From NCBI GenBank assembly GCA_013214945.1, contig JABSRT010000007.1:1-64000 (forward strand): a stretch of DNA of 64,000 nucleotides. Reading direction: 5' to 3'. Source of the DNA: Gammaproteobacteria bacterium. Its GTDB lineage: Bacteria > Pseudomonadota > Gammaproteobacteria > Enterobacterales > Psychrobiaceae. Below, piece by piece: positions 25,462 to 36,784 of this stretch. The translations under genes were made by a program, and so were the position numbers. Numbering within the stretch: position 1 is the stretch's first letter; every line of letters starts with the position of its first letter. The notes below the pieces were generated by a model, which searched no databases, was not told where the DNA came from, and saw only the letters and a program-made list of their open reading frames with translations.

Positions 25462-27159
25462 GTGAAAGGTCTAAATAGTTTGCTAGCATTGTGGTTGTTA
25501 ATGCTAGGTATGAGTGTTCTCTCTAATGGTGCTTTTGCGGCCGGTGACGTTTACCAATCACAAGTAAACCAAGTCATTATCGTCGGTGGTGATTACAACT
25601 ATCCCCCATTTGAATTTATTGATAAAAATGGAGAACCCGCTGGTTATAATGTCGACTTAACCAAAGCAATTGCTTCGGTGATGGGAGTCAGCATTGAAAT
25701 CCGTTTAGGTTTATGGGGCGAAACACGCAGCAGTTTTGACCGCGGCGAAATTGATATTCTGCAGGGCATTATTACCACAGACCAGCGCCAGAAAAACTAT
25801 AGCTTTGGCCCAGTACACTCTTCGATTTACCAATCCTTATTCGGGCGCGTTGACGGCCCTGAATTTGAGTCTTTTGAACGACTACGTGGCAGTGAAATTA
25901 TCGTGCAGCGTGATGGTTTAATGCATGAGTTATTACGGCGATTAGATCTCGATTTACAGCTTATTTTAGTGGATACCCATGCCGATGCTTTGCGCTTGTT
26001 ATCGTCGGGCAAGCATGACTTTGCTGCTGGTGCTAACTTGCCGGGACTTTATTTGACCAAAGAACTTGGCTTGTCAAATCTTGAAACGGTTCATAGCCGA
26101 TTTGATCCACAGCCCTATGGTTATGCCGTGCTCAAGGGCAATGAGCTGCTGTTGGAACAATTTACCCAAGGCATGGCTATTTTAAAAAATACCGGCCGTC
26201 AGCAACAAATTTACCAGCAATGGTTTGGGGTGCCAGCGGCATTGCCATGGAAAAAAATTGGAGTGATCACTGCATCCATTTCGGTGCTGTTATTATTGAT
26301 TAGCATTGGTGTGGTCGCTTGGAACAAAGCCCTGCGTAAAAAGGTCGACCAGCGTACGACTGAATTAGCGCAACAACAGTTACAATTATTGCATGCCGAT
26401 AAAATGGCTTCGTTAGGTGTGTTGGCCTCAGGTGTTGCCCACGAAATTAATAACCCGTGTGGAATTTTGACGTTAAACTTTCCGTTATTGTATGAAGTGT
26501 TTGAGCAGTCTGATGAAATATTCGAGTTTTACCACGAACATCATGGTGACTTTAGGTTGGCGGGGCTTGATTACGATCGCCTTAAAACGGTATTGCCAGA
26601 AACTCTCACCGATATGCATAATGCCAGTCGGCGGATTAAAGCGATCGTTGACGATTTAACTCACTTTATTAGCAAAGAAGAGTCGAGCATTGAATTTTCC
26701 TCCCAGTTAGATCTTAACCAGCTGGTTCAGACTACCGTGCGTCTAATGAGCAAAACAATCGAAAAATCGACCCATCACTTTGATACTTATTATGATCCGA
26801 TTTTGCCGACCTTTGAGGGCAATGGCCAACGGATTGAGCAAGTTATTGTTAATTTATTGCTTAATGCCTGCCAGGCATTAAGTCAGCCAAGTCAGTCAAT
26901 TATGATCAAAACTCGCTTCGATCAAATTCAGCAAGCGATTATTTTTACGATCGAAGATACCGGAGTAGGTATTGAACCGGCTAATTTATCACGGGTAACG
27001 GATCCCTTTTATACCAGTAAACGTTCACAGGGCGGCACTGGGCTGGGTTTGTCGGTATCTGCCGGCATTGTCCGCGAACACCAAGGCAAGCTCGAATTTC
27101 AGTCGACGCTTGATCAAGGCACCCAAGTTTCACTTACCCTACCGCTTAAACAAGGCTAA
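25462..27159 (+). CDS. Sensor histidine kinase with periplasmic amino-acid-binding domain
   Basis: A 565-residue membrane kinase. After a signal/anchor segment (about residues 5-25) comes a type 3 solute-binding domain (about 35-250) with the NYPPFEFIDKNGEPAGYNVDL opening typical of amino-acid-binding proteins, one membrane helix (about 272-295), a short coiled coil, and a DctB-like kinase core. The phospho-acceptor is H327 in VAHEINNP; the N box is VNLLLNACQAL, and the ATP-lid boxes are EDTGVGI and GTGLGLSV. The start is GTG. It should sense a small periplasmic ligand, likely an amino acid, and phosphorylate the regulator encoded two bases downstream. Confidence 0.88.
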   Translation: MKGLNSLLALWLLMLGMSVLSNGAFAAGDVYQSQVNQVIIVGGDYNYPPFEFIDKNGEPAGYNVDLTKAIASVMGVSIEIRLGLWGETRSSFDRGEIDILQGIITTDQRQKNYSFGPVHSSIYQSLFGRVDGPEFESFERLRGSEIIVQRDGLMHELLRRLDLDLQLILVDTHADALRLLSSGKHDFAAGANLPGLYLTKELGLSNLETVHSRFDPQPYGYAVLKGNELLLEQFTQGMAILKNTGRQQQIYQQWFGVPAALPWKKIGVITASISVLLLLISIGVVAWNKALRKKVDQRTTELAQQQLQLLHADKMASLGVLASGVAHEINNPCGILTLNFPLLYEVFEQSDEIFEFYHEHHGDFRLAGLDYDRLKTVLPETLTDMHNASRRIKAIVDDLTHFISKEESSIEFSSQLDLNQLVQTTVRLMSKTIEKSTHHFDTYYDPILPTFEGNGQRIEQVIVNLLLNACQALSQPSQSIMIKTRFDQIQQAIIFTIEDTGVGIEPANLSRVTDPFYTSKRSQGGTGLGLSVSAGIVREHQGKLEFQSTLDQGTQVSLTLPLKQG

Positions 27160-27161
27160 TT

Positions 27162-28577
27162 ATGAGTAAAAGATTGTACCCCTCCTTCAGCATGCTGATT
27201 TGCGATGACGAAGCGAGTTTTTTACGGAGCCTGAGCCTGACCATTGAGCGACATTGTGGCGTTAACAATATCATTCAATGTCAGGATAGCCGTGAGGTGC
27301 TTGGGCTGTTGGCCACAAACAATGTTGGCATTGTGATCCTTGATCTCAATATGCCGTTTATCTCGGGTGAAGAGCTCTTGACGATAATTATTGAGCAATA
27401 CCCGCACATTGCGGTCATTATCGTTAGTGGCATTAATCAGGTCACTTCGGCTGTTAATTGCATTAAGTCAGGCGCTTATGATTATTATGTTAAAACCGAA
27501 GAGCCAGAGCGCTTAGGCAGTAATATTACGCGGGTGATCCGCTTTCAAGAACTTAAACTCGAAAATCAGGCAATGCGCAATTGCTTGCTCGAGAGCAATA
27601 ACGTTCAGCACGAGGCATTTGCTAGCATCATCAGCAATGACCATTTAATGCATTCTATTTTTCAATACATTGAATCGATTGCCCACAGTCAGCAACCAAT
27701 TTTAATTACTGGCGAAAGTGGCGTTGGCAAGGAGCTAATTGCCCGGGCAATCCACATTACCAGTGGTTGCAGCGGCGAGTTGGTGTCGGTTAATGTCGCT
27801 GGGCTCGATGATAATCTGTTTGCAGATACCTTGTTTGGTCATAAACGTGGTGCATTTACTGGTGCCGATCGGGCGCGTTCAGGCATGATCGAGCGCGCGT
27901 CTGGTGGCACCTTGTTTCTTGATGAAATAGGCGATCTGAGCATGGCGTCGCAGGTGAAATTATTGCGCTTGCTGCAAGAGGGCGAGTACTACCCAGTAGG
28001 CAGCGACACGCCTAAACGGATCAATGCCCGAATTATTGCCGCGACCCATCAAAATTTACAACAGAAAAAAGACCGTGGTGAGTTTAGAAACGATCTTTAT
28101 TATCGACTGAAAATCCATCATGTTGAAATTCCAGCGTTGCGTCAGCGCAAAGGCGATATCCGATTACTGCTCGAGCATTTTTTAGTGCAAGCGGCGCAAG
28201 AGTTTACAAAAAATAAGGTGAGCATTCCGCCAGAACTGGCACTATTGCTCGAAAACTACGATTTTCCGGGTAATATTAGGGAGCTGCGCGCAATGACTTT
28301 TGACGCGGTGAGTACCCATCAATCGGGGATATTGTCGATGAATGCGTTTAAGAAAGTTATTGACCAATGTCCACCGTTTGAGCAGCTTGCTAGTCAATTG
28401 GATCAATCGTTTACCGACTGTAAAGTGTTGCCAACCTTAAAGCAAGCCAGTGAGCTGTTGGTTGAAGAGGCGATGAGCAGGGCCAAGGGCAATCAGTCGC
28501 TAGCGGCGCGTTTGCTTGGTATTTCACAACCTGCGTTAAGCAAGCGGCTTAAAAATAGCCGGGCGATAAACAGTTAA
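27162..28577 (+). CDS. Sigma-54-dependent response regulator (NtrC/DctD family)
   Basis: A 471-residue activator. The receiver domain (about residues 10-125) has its acidic pocket in ICDDEASF and phospho-acceptor D61 in VILDLNMP. The AAA+ domain has Walker A GESGVGKE near residue 184, the sigma-54-contacting GAFTGA loop near residue 230, and FLDEIGDL as Walker B. The C-terminal Fis-type helix-turn-helix (AKGNQSLAARLLGISQPALSKRL) binds DNA. It is paired with the kinase, two bases apart. Its likely target is the symporter promoter at 23768, through the dyads at 23566-23700; this is inferred from proximity and fit. Confidence 0.9.
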   Translation: MSKRLYPSFSMLICDDEASFLRSLSLTIERHCGVNNIIQCQDSREVLGLLATNNVGIVILDLNMPFISGEELLTIIIEQYPHIAVIIVSGINQVTSAVNCIKSGAYDYYVKTEEPERLGSNITRVIRFQELKLENQAMRNCLLESNNVQHEAFASIISNDHLMHSIFQYIESIAHSQQPILITGESGVGKELIARAIHITSGCSGELVSVNVAGLDDNLFADTLFGHKRGAFTGADRARSGMIERASGGTLFLDEIGDLSMASQVKLLRLLQEGEYYPVGSDTPKRINARIIAATHQNLQQKKDRGEFRNDLYYRLKIHHVEIPALRQRKGDIRLLLEHFLVQAAQEFTKNKVSIPPELALLLENYDFPGNIRELRAMTFDAVSTHQSGILSMNAFKKVIDQCPPFEQLASQLDQSFTDCKVLPTLKQASELLVEEAMSRAKGNQSLAARLLGISQPALSKRLKNSRAINS

Positions 28578-28594
28578 GCCTAATTGTAGGCAGT

Positions 28595-28615
28595 AAAAAG
28601 GGGGCTAATGCCCCC
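28595..28615 (-). terminator. Rho-independent terminator after hemB
   Basis: The stem GGGGGC / GCCCCC has a TAAT loop. On the minus strand it is followed by five T residues (the AAAAA at 28595-28599), so it terminates the hemB end of the long minus-strand operon; it may also stop read-through from the response-regulator gene. Confidence 0.8.
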
Positions 28616-28640
28616 GACGTATTAATTAGTAGCTAACAGC

Positions 28641-31131
<2,491 letters not shown>

Positions 31132-31144
31132 CGAACACTCCTTG

Positions 31145-31942
31145 TTATCGATTAAGTTTAAAAAACTTTTGGGTGGTTGCTAAACAGTTAATGCTTAAGG
31201 TAGATAAAGGTTGCTGCCTTGCCTGTGCAATTTCTGCTGCAATATGCGGTAAGTATGCTGGTTCGTTATATTTTGGTTTTGGTTTTTTTTGGAGGTTTCT
31301 TGGTAATAAAAATGGCGCGTCAGTTTCAATCATTAAACGATTGTCAGGAATAAGCGCAACAATTTCTTTTAATTCGAGGCCACGGCGCTCATCACAAATC
31401 CAGCCGGTAATGCCAATGTGCAAATCTAACGCAATGCAATCAATTAGCTCGGCTTTGGTGCCAGTAAAGCAGTGCAATACCATGTCTTTTAGCAAATGAC
31501 GATAGCGGCCAACAATCTCAATAAAATCGTCATGGGCATCGCGTTGGTGCATGACCACTGGCAGGTCTAACTCAACCGCTAGTTGCAGCTGGGCTTCAAA
31601 AGCCAGCCGTTGTTGTGGCCGTGGTGAAAAATCACGATTATAGTCTAAACCACACTCGCCAAGCGCTACTACTTCTGGCTGCTGGGCAAGTTGGCGTAAG
31701 TCTGCGATTGATTGGTCCGAAAAACTGCTGGCGTCATGAGGGTGAATGCCAGCTGTGGCGTACACAACGTTAGGAAAGCGTTGGGCTAATGCCAGCGCTT
31801 GTTCACTACCGTCTAGGCTGCAACCAAGTGCTACCATCGCACCAACATCTGCCGCTTGCGCTCTGGCAACTATCTCATCTTGCTTATCTTTAAACTTAGA
31901 TGACGAGAGGTTGACGGCGATATCAATAAAATCGTTGCTCAT
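31145..31942 (-). CDS. tatD: TatD family metal-dependent deoxyribonuclease
   Basis: A 265-residue TIM-barrel metallohydrolase of the TatD family. Metal ligands are visible in IDIAVNLSS (the family usually has H-x-H there, but the TatD subgroup has N), GECGLDYN near residue 97, VMHQRDAH near residue 130, HCFTG near 155 and ETDAPFL near 207. TatD proteins degrade DNA from 3' ends and are not needed for Tat export itself. It lies 19 bases downstream of tatC on the same strand, the order seen in enteric bacteria. Confidence 0.9.
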   Translation of the reverse strand: MSNDFIDIAVNLSSSKFKDKQDEIVARAQAADVGAMVALGCSLDGSEQALALAQRFPNVVYATAGIHPHDASSFSDQSIADLRQLAQQPEVVALGECGLDYNRDFSPRPQQRLAFEAQLQLAVELDLPVVMHQRDAHDDFIEIVGRYRHLLKDMVLHCFTGTKAELIDCIALDLHIGITGWICDERRGLELKEIVALIPDNRLMIETDAPFLLPRNLQKKPKPKYNEPAYLPHIAAEIAQARQQPLSTLSINCLATTQKFFKLNR

Positions 31943-31961
31943 TTGCTAGTTACTGCCATTG

Positions 31962-32714
31962 TTAATCATGAGTCGTTGAGGTTTCGTCATCTTCAGCGTC
32001 CAGCTTTGGCTTGCGTAAAGAGGCAACAATTAACCCACACTCAAACAATAACAACATTGGGATCGCCAACATTGATTGCGAGATAATATCGGGTGGGGTT
32101 AACAACATGCCAACGACAAAAGCTGCCACAACGATGTAAGGGCGTTTTTTTCGTAATTGAGCTGGCGTTGTCAGTCCAGCCCAACAAATTAACACGATCG
32201 CAATCGGAATTTCAAAGGCCAAACCAAAGGCAAAAAATAACTTAAGAATGAAATCTAAATAACTTTGAATGTCAGTTGCTATGGTAACGCCCTCAGGGGC
32301 GACACTGGTGAAAAACCCGAAAACGACCGGAAAAACCACATAATAAGCAAAGGCAATGCCGGCATAAAACAATAAGGTGCTCGACAGTAAAAATGGCGCG
32401 ACTAAGCGTTTTTCATGTTTATACAGCGCCGGCGCGATAAATGACCATATTTGGTGTAATACCACCGGAATAGCGATAAAAAATGACAACATTAACGTCA
32501 ATTTAAAGGGCGCAAAAAATGATGAGGTTACCCCAGTAGCAATCATTGTTGCACCGTCAGGCAGCTGCTCAAGCAGTGGTTTGGAAATGTAGTGATAAAT
32601 GTCGTTAGCAAAGGCGACTAAGCAAATAAAAATCACAAAAATACTAAGAACGGACTTAAGCAGGCCGTTCCTTAATTCCATCAGATGGCTAATTAATGGT
32701 TGTTGTTGGGGCAT
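31962..32714 (-). CDS. tatC: Sec-independent protein translocase TatC
   Basis: A 250-residue inner-membrane protein with six hydrophobic segments. The N-terminal [15 protein letters not shown] carries the conserved HL-ELR motif used to recognise twin-arginine signal peptides, and [15 protein letters not shown] is the expected TM5 region with its conserved glutamate. It forms the Tat receptor with TatB, moving folded, often cofactor-bearing, proteins to the periplasm. The start is two bases after the tatB stop. Confidence 0.95.
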   Translation of the reverse strand: MPQQQPLISHLMELRNGLLKSVLSIFVIFICLVAFANDIYHYISKPLLEQLPDGATMIATGVTSSFFAPFKLTLMLSFFIAIPVVLHQIWSFIAPALYKHEKRLVAPFLLSSTLLFYAGIAFAYYVVFPVVFGFFTSVAPEGVTIATDIQSYLDFILKLFFAFGLAFEIPIAIVLICWAGLTTPAQLRKKRPYIVVAAFVVGMLLTPPDIISQSMLAIPMLLLFECGLIVASLRKPKLDAEDDETSTTHD

Positions 32715-32716
32715 AA

Positions 32717-33070
32717 TTAATCTTTGTCTTGTGCGGTGTCAGAATTGACGACTTTGTTACTTGAGCGTTCGTAAGGTCGCGTGACGTCTTGTGCTGCTTG
32801 TTGCAATGACTTGATCGACTCGTGCAATTCATCTGGGATCAAATTGGTATTTAAGTCTTTACTGTAGCTTTCTGCTCGTTTCAAATCTGCATGGAGCTTA
32901 TCAATTTCAAGTTCCTGGGCCAGCTCATCTTTGACATTGCTAGCCATTTTTTTTGCAGTGCGAATCCATTGCGAGACCGATCTTACAGCGACAGGCAGTC
33001 GTTCAGGACCAAGCACAATAAGGCCTAACACACCAATAACAATGAGTTCCCATAGTCCAATATCGAACAT
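32717..33070 (-). CDS. tatB: Sec-independent protein translocase TatB
   Basis: A 117-residue protein with one N-terminal membrane helix ([20 protein letters not shown]) containing the conserved Glu of the WEL motif, a GPERLP hinge, and a charged amphipathic helix. The GPERLP motif separates TatB from TatA. It partners with TatC in signal-peptide recognition. It is six bases from tatA and two from tatC. Confidence 0.93.
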   Translation of the reverse strand: MFDIGLWELIVIGVLGLIVLGPERLPVAVRSVSQWIRTAKKMASNVKDELAQELEIDKLHADLKRAESYSKDLNTNLIPDELHESIKSLQQAAQDVTRPYERSSNKVVNSDTAQDKD

Positions 33071-33076
33071 CTGGTT

Positions 33077-33304
33077 TTATACCTGCTCTTTGTCTTTGCT
33101 TTGTGCCGACTCTTTATTGGCAATAGTTTGAGCCTTTTCTTGCTCTTCTATTACTTTTTTCTCTTCTTCGGACGCCATGGCCTTTTTAAAGCCTTTAACC
33201 GACGAACCCAGATCGCTGCCTAGAGTACGAAGCTTTTTAGTGCCAAAAAGTAAGATGATGATGACGGCGACTATTAGAAGCTGCCAAATACCGATGTTGC
33301 CCAT
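33077..33304 (-). CDS. tatA: Sec-independent protein translocase TatA
   Basis: A 75-residue pore-forming Tat component: a short membrane helix ([15 protein letters not shown]), an [14 protein letters not shown] hinge and amphipathic helix, and a charged tail. A longer frame begins ten codons upstream at 33334, but GGAG sits five bases before the ATG at 33304, and starting there gives the usual TatA N-terminus (MGNIGIWQL). The gene leads tatABC and follows ubiB. Confidence 0.93.
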   Translation of the reverse strand: MGNIGIWQLLIVAVIIILLFGTKKLRTLGSDLGSSVKGFKKAMASEEEKKVIEEQEKAQTIANKESAQSKDKEQV

Positions 33305-33360
33305 TACTACTCCAAAAATATCAATTTTAAACAAGTTTGCTGAGATTAAGCTAGTTCAGC

Positions 33361-35007
33361 TCAATCTGAATACTGGCTTTTATTCCGCCCGCTCAATAGC
33401 CACGAACCTACTCCAGCGCCAGCCAAAACCAGAGAGTGCCATGATACGCCATTTTTTAAATAGAAAAGGCTAGCACAGATCAATAATGTGCTACCTATTA
33501 CCATCCAGCGACTACTTTTATGCTGCGACACCTGATTATTAATCATCAATCGTTGGCTCTGGTGCCATTGTTGCTGGTGGCGTTGGTGTAATTTTAGATT
33601 ATCATAAATTAGGTCAGGTAGCTCAGGCAATTTTTCGGCCCAAAATGGTGCATTAGCTTTAACCGATTTATAAAAGGCTTTGGGGCCCATTTGCTCTTTC
33701 ATCCAGCGTTCAAGGAAAGGTTTGGCCGTTTCCCATAAATCGAGCTGTGGATAGAGCTGACGCCCTAATCCTTCAACATAAAGCAGGGTTTTTTGCAGCA
33801 ATACTAATTGCGGTTGAACTTCCATATTAAAGCGTCTGGCGGTGTTAAATAAGCTGACTAATACATGGCCAAAAGATATTTCAGCTAAGGGTTTAGCAAA
33901 AATAGGTTCAAGCACTGCGCGAATAGCGCTTTCAAAGGCGTCGGGATCAGTGTCTGGTGGAACCCAGCCGGAATCAATATGCAGGGTTGCTACCCGGCGG
34001 TAATCGCCATTGAAAAAAGCGAGGAAATTCTCAGCTAAATAACGTTGGTCTTCATTGTTAAGCGTGCCAACAATGCCACAATCGATCCCGATGTATTTAG
34101 GATTTTCGGGCGTTTCGTACGAGACAAAAACATTGCCGGGGTGCATGTCAGCATGAAAGAATTTATCACGAAAAACTTGGGTGAAAAACACTTCAACGCC
34201 ACGTTCAGCCAGCAGTTTGAAATTGGTATTTTGAGCTTTTAGCGCCGGGATGTCAGCTACCGGAATACCATAAATACGCTCCATGACGAGCATGTTAGCG
34301 TAACTGTGTTCGTTATAAATAAATGGCACGTATAATGACGGTGAACCTTCAAAATTAGCCCGTAGTCGCTGAGTGTTTTGTGCTTCTCGGATCATGTCCA
34401 GTTCGTCAAAAATAGTGCGGGTATATTCTTTGACGACTTCAACTGGGCGTAGTCTTTTGCTTATTGGCGCTATTTTTTCAATAACGCGGGCAAAAGTTGC
34501 CATCAAATCGGTATCGCTTTTGATGGTTTTAGCAATGTTAGGACGAATCACTTTAATCACGACCGTCTGGCCATTTTGCTTGAGGGTCGCAGCGTGAACT
34601 TGGGCAATGGAGGCGCTGGCCATTGGTTGAGCCTCAAAATCATCGAACACCTGATCAATCGGGCAACCTAGGTTATCGCTAATTATTTTTGCCGCTTGTT
34701 CTGGGCAAAAAGGCGGAACCTCGTCTTGCAGTTTTCTCAGTTCACCCGCTATCTCGTCACTGAGCAAGTCGCGCCGTGTTGACAACATTTGGCCAAACTT
34801 AATGTAGACCGGACCCAAGGCTTCAAGCGCTAAGCGGATCCGCTGGGCTTGAGATTTATCTTGATGGCGATTTTGCAGCCAAAAGAAACAATGACGGCCA
34901 AATTTTATAAACCACGGCAGCATGTGCCAAGGAATGAGCTCGTCAAGACCATGCTGTAAAAAAACTTTATTAAGTTGGTAAAAGCGGCGAATGCGCGTGA
35001 ATTTCAT
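33361..35007 (-). CDS. ubiB: Ubiquinone biosynthesis kinase-like protein UbiB
   Basis: A 548-residue atypical kinase/ATPase of the UbiB/ABC1/ADCK family needed for aerobic ubiquinone synthesis. The defining KxGQ motif is in [15 protein letters not shown] near residue 72, the alanine-rich loop in [13 protein letters not shown] near 128, the catalytic loop in [11 protein letters not shown] near 285, and the metal-binding segment in GIDCGIVG near 307. Two C-terminal membrane helices (about residues 498-540) anchor it. It lies between ubiJ and tatA, the usual ubiEJB-tat order of gammaproteobacteria. Confidence 0.95.
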   Translation of the reverse strand: MKFTRIRRFYQLNKVFLQHGLDELIPWHMLPWFIKFGRHCFFWLQNRHQDKSQAQRIRLALEALGPVYIKFGQMLSTRRDLLSDEIAGELRKLQDEVPPFCPEQAAKIISDNLGCPIDQVFDDFEAQPMASASIAQVHAATLKQNGQTVVIKVIRPNIAKTIKSDTDLMATFARVIEKIAPISKRLRPVEVVKEYTRTIFDELDMIREAQNTQRLRANFEGSPSLYVPFIYNEHSYANMLVMERIYGIPVADIPALKAQNTNFKLLAERGVEVFFTQVFRDKFFHADMHPGNVFVSYETPENPKYIGIDCGIVGTLNNEDQRYLAENFLAFFNGDYRRVATLHIDSGWVPPDTDPDAFESAIRAVLEPIFAKPLAEISFGHVLVSLFNTARRFNMEVQPQLVLLQKTLLYVEGLGRQLYPQLDLWETAKPFLERWMKEQMGPKAFYKSVKANAPFWAEKLPELPDLIYDNLKLHQRHQQQWHQSQRLMINNQVSQHKSSRWMVIGSTLLICASLFYLKNGVSWHSLVLAGAGVGSWLLSGRNKSQYSD

Positions 35008-35014
35008 GGCGGTG

Positions 35015-35617
35015 TTATGACCTTAATGTCGAAATACGTGACTCAAGTTCAATCAAGTCTTGGTTTAAGCAGGCCACCTGATCGCTAAAGTGCACAAATT
35101 CAAGCTGGCTTGGTGCAAGTCTGAGTTCTTGAGTAAGATAGTCCGCTGCTTGCTCGTGCGCGGCCGATTTTAGCATTTTGAGCTTGGTGCCGATTTTGTT
35201 CAGGTTTTCAATGGTGTGGTACGCAATCACGTCACCGGTATAGTGCGACAGATGTTCGGCCCAATCAATATCGAGTTGAGTCAGTAACTCGGCGAATTGT
35301 TGCAATAACTTGATGTCGCCGCTAATAATTAATTGTTCTGACTTAATTAACTCGGTGATCGCGCCATTGTTTTGTAATTGCGCCAGCGCGCTTGCCGCTA
35401 CCGTGAGTTCGACGTCTAACGGCCCTTCATATTGACTGAGGATTTCGACCCGTTGCTGGTTAAAGAAAAAATACAGCGGTTGGCGATATTCCTGCAACGT
35501 GAGCTTAAATGCCTTATTTCTAAGCGGTGCGATTCTGTGGTCGGCACTGGCATCGAGAGTCAGTAACTGATTGATCGTTGTTTCAATAACAGCACAGACT
35601 AAACTTGGAAAAGGCAT
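35015..35617 (-). CDS. ubiJ: Ubiquinone biosynthesis accessory factor UbiJ (SCP2 domain)
   Basis: A 200-residue soluble protein with an N-terminal SCP2 lipid-binding-type domain (about residues 20-115) and a helical C-terminal part. With UbiK it organises the ubiquinone-synthesis enzyme complex and presents its lipid intermediates. Identity rests on size, the SCP2-like pattern ([19 protein letters not shown]) and its place between ubiE and ubiB, where ubiJ is found in related bacteria. Confidence 0.88.
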   Translation of the reverse strand: MPFPSLVCAVIETTINQLLTLDASADHRIAPLRNKAFKLTLQEYRQPLYFFFNQQRVEILSQYEGPLDVELTVAASALAQLQNNGAITELIKSEQLIISGDIKLLQQFAELLTQLDIDWAEHLSHYTGDVIAYHTIENLNKIGTKLKMLKSAAHEQAADYLTQELRLAPSQLEFVHFSDQVACLNQDLIELESRISTLRS

Positions 35618-35644
35618 CTTAGCTCCTTGGGCAATGACGGTGAT

Positions 35645-36400
35645 TTAAAACTTATAACCACGGTGTAATGCAACTATACCGCCCGTTAAATTGTAATATT
35701 GGGTTTGCTCAAAGCCGGCCGTATCCATCATGGATAGCAGGGTATCTTGATCAGGGTGCATCCGAATTGATTCGGCCAAATATTGATAACTTTCGCTGTC
35801 ATCAGCAATTAGTTTGCCGATTTTAGGCAGTAGATTGAAACTGTAGATATCATAGGCTTTAGTCAGCAATTGATTGCTTGGTTTAGAAAACTCCAAAATC
35901 AACAAGCGGCCGCCTGGCTTTAGTACGCGGTACATTGAGCGCAAAGCTTCGTCTTTATCGGTGACGTTACGTAGGCCAAAGGCAATGGTAATTAAATCGA
36001 AGGTGTTATCGGCAAATGGCAGCGCTTGGGCATTGGCTTGCACATATTGAACATTAGACACTACCCCAAGATCGCGTAATTTATCACGGCCTACTTTGAG
36101 CATTGAGTCATTAATATCGGCCAGAACTACCTGACCTGTGCTGCCGACAATACGTGAGAATTTGGCGGTTAAATCACCCGTGCCGCCGGCTAAATCTAAT
36201 ACTTTTTGGCCCGGACGCACACCTGAACAATCAATCGCAAAACGTTTCCATAAGCGATGCACACCAAACGACATCACGTCGTTCATGATGTCGTACTTAG
36301 CGGCAACCGAGTGAAAAACCTCAGCAACCTTTGATTGCTTTTCGCCGACGTTGACCTCTTTGTAGCCAAAGTGGGTGGTCTCATTTTGGTTATTGCTCAT
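35645..36400 (-). CDS. ubiE: Ubiquinone/menaquinone C-methyltransferase UbiE
   Basis: A 251-residue class I SAM-dependent methyltransferase that C-methylates the ubiquinone and menaquinone precursors. The SAM loop [12 protein letters not shown] lies near residues 67-78; the family signature segments [15 protein letters not shown] and the [24 protein letters not shown] stretch are present. It is the first gene of the ubi-tat-hemB run; a 24-bp palindrome lies about 60 bases upstream. Confidence 0.96.
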   Translation of the reverse strand: MSNNQNETTHFGYKEVNVGEKQSKVAEVFHSVAAKYDIMNDVMSFGVHRLWKRFAIDCSGVRPGQKVLDLAGGTGDLTAKFSRIVGSTGQVVLADINDSMLKVGRDKLRDLGVVSNVQYVQANAQALPFADNTFDLITIAFGLRNVTDKDEALRSMYRVLKPGGRLLILEFSKPSNQLLTKAYDIYSFNLLPKIGKLIADDSESYQYLAESIRMHPDQDTLLSMMDTAGFEQTQYYNLTGGIVALHRGYKF

Positions 36401-36458
36401 GGTTGAATTCTCATTACTTGAAATAAGCGCTAGTGTACTGCATGGCGCTGGTTAACTA

Positions 36459-36482
36459 AACACTATTGTCGACAATAGTGTT
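36459..36482. promoter_or_regulatory. Perfect 24-bp palindrome upstream of ubiE
   Basis: The half-site AACACTATTGTC is followed without a spacer by its exact reverse complement. It lies 59 bases before the ubiE start codon, so it is well placed for an operator of a dimeric repressor or activator. I do not recognise the regulator. A terminator is less likely, as there is no loop or T run. Confidence 0.5.
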
Positions 36483-36717
36483 GTTAATAGTGCCAACGAC
36501 AAACTGCATCAGCGGTCAAGGTGAATTCGTCGCTGGAATGGCTTTAGAGTTGAGCTCGTACTTTTTGTTGAGCAGGATATGAAGATAAAGTTCCGCGGTG
36601 CTGTTGATATAGTATCTAAAAATGGTTGTTGTGCGAGCTTGCTCTGATCAGTACCAGCAGCAATAATAGTAGCGATTACGCAATGAATATTTGACCATTT
36701 TAACAGGGCAGGGAACT

Positions 36718-36756
36718 GGAATGTTGTTATAACAATAGCGGTTACAACAACGTTCC
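36718..36756. repeat. Long hairpin downstream of the barrel-protein gene
   Basis: Two 16-base arms (from GGAATGTTGTT on the left to AACAACGTTCC on the right) pair with one G-T wobble and one A-C mismatch around a seven-base loop. It begins about 29 bases past the end of the minus-strand barrel gene. It could terminate or protect that transcript, though no T run follows on either strand. Confidence 0.5.
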
Positions 36757-36784
36757 ATCATCAACCGCTGATTAAATCTGGCGG

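Larger units (their letters stand above)
36401..36784. other. Intergenic region upstream of ubiE
   Basis: About 380 bases without a supportable gene. It should contain the promoter of the ubiE-hemB operon and the 3' end of the barrel-protein transcript. It holds a perfect palindrome (36459-36482) and a long imperfect hairpin (36718-36756), listed separately. Confidence 0.5.

Noticed and set aside
33305-33334. Ten-residue N-terminal extension of TatA
   Set aside because: GGAG before the ATG at 33304 and the normal TatA N-terminus support the shorter protein.
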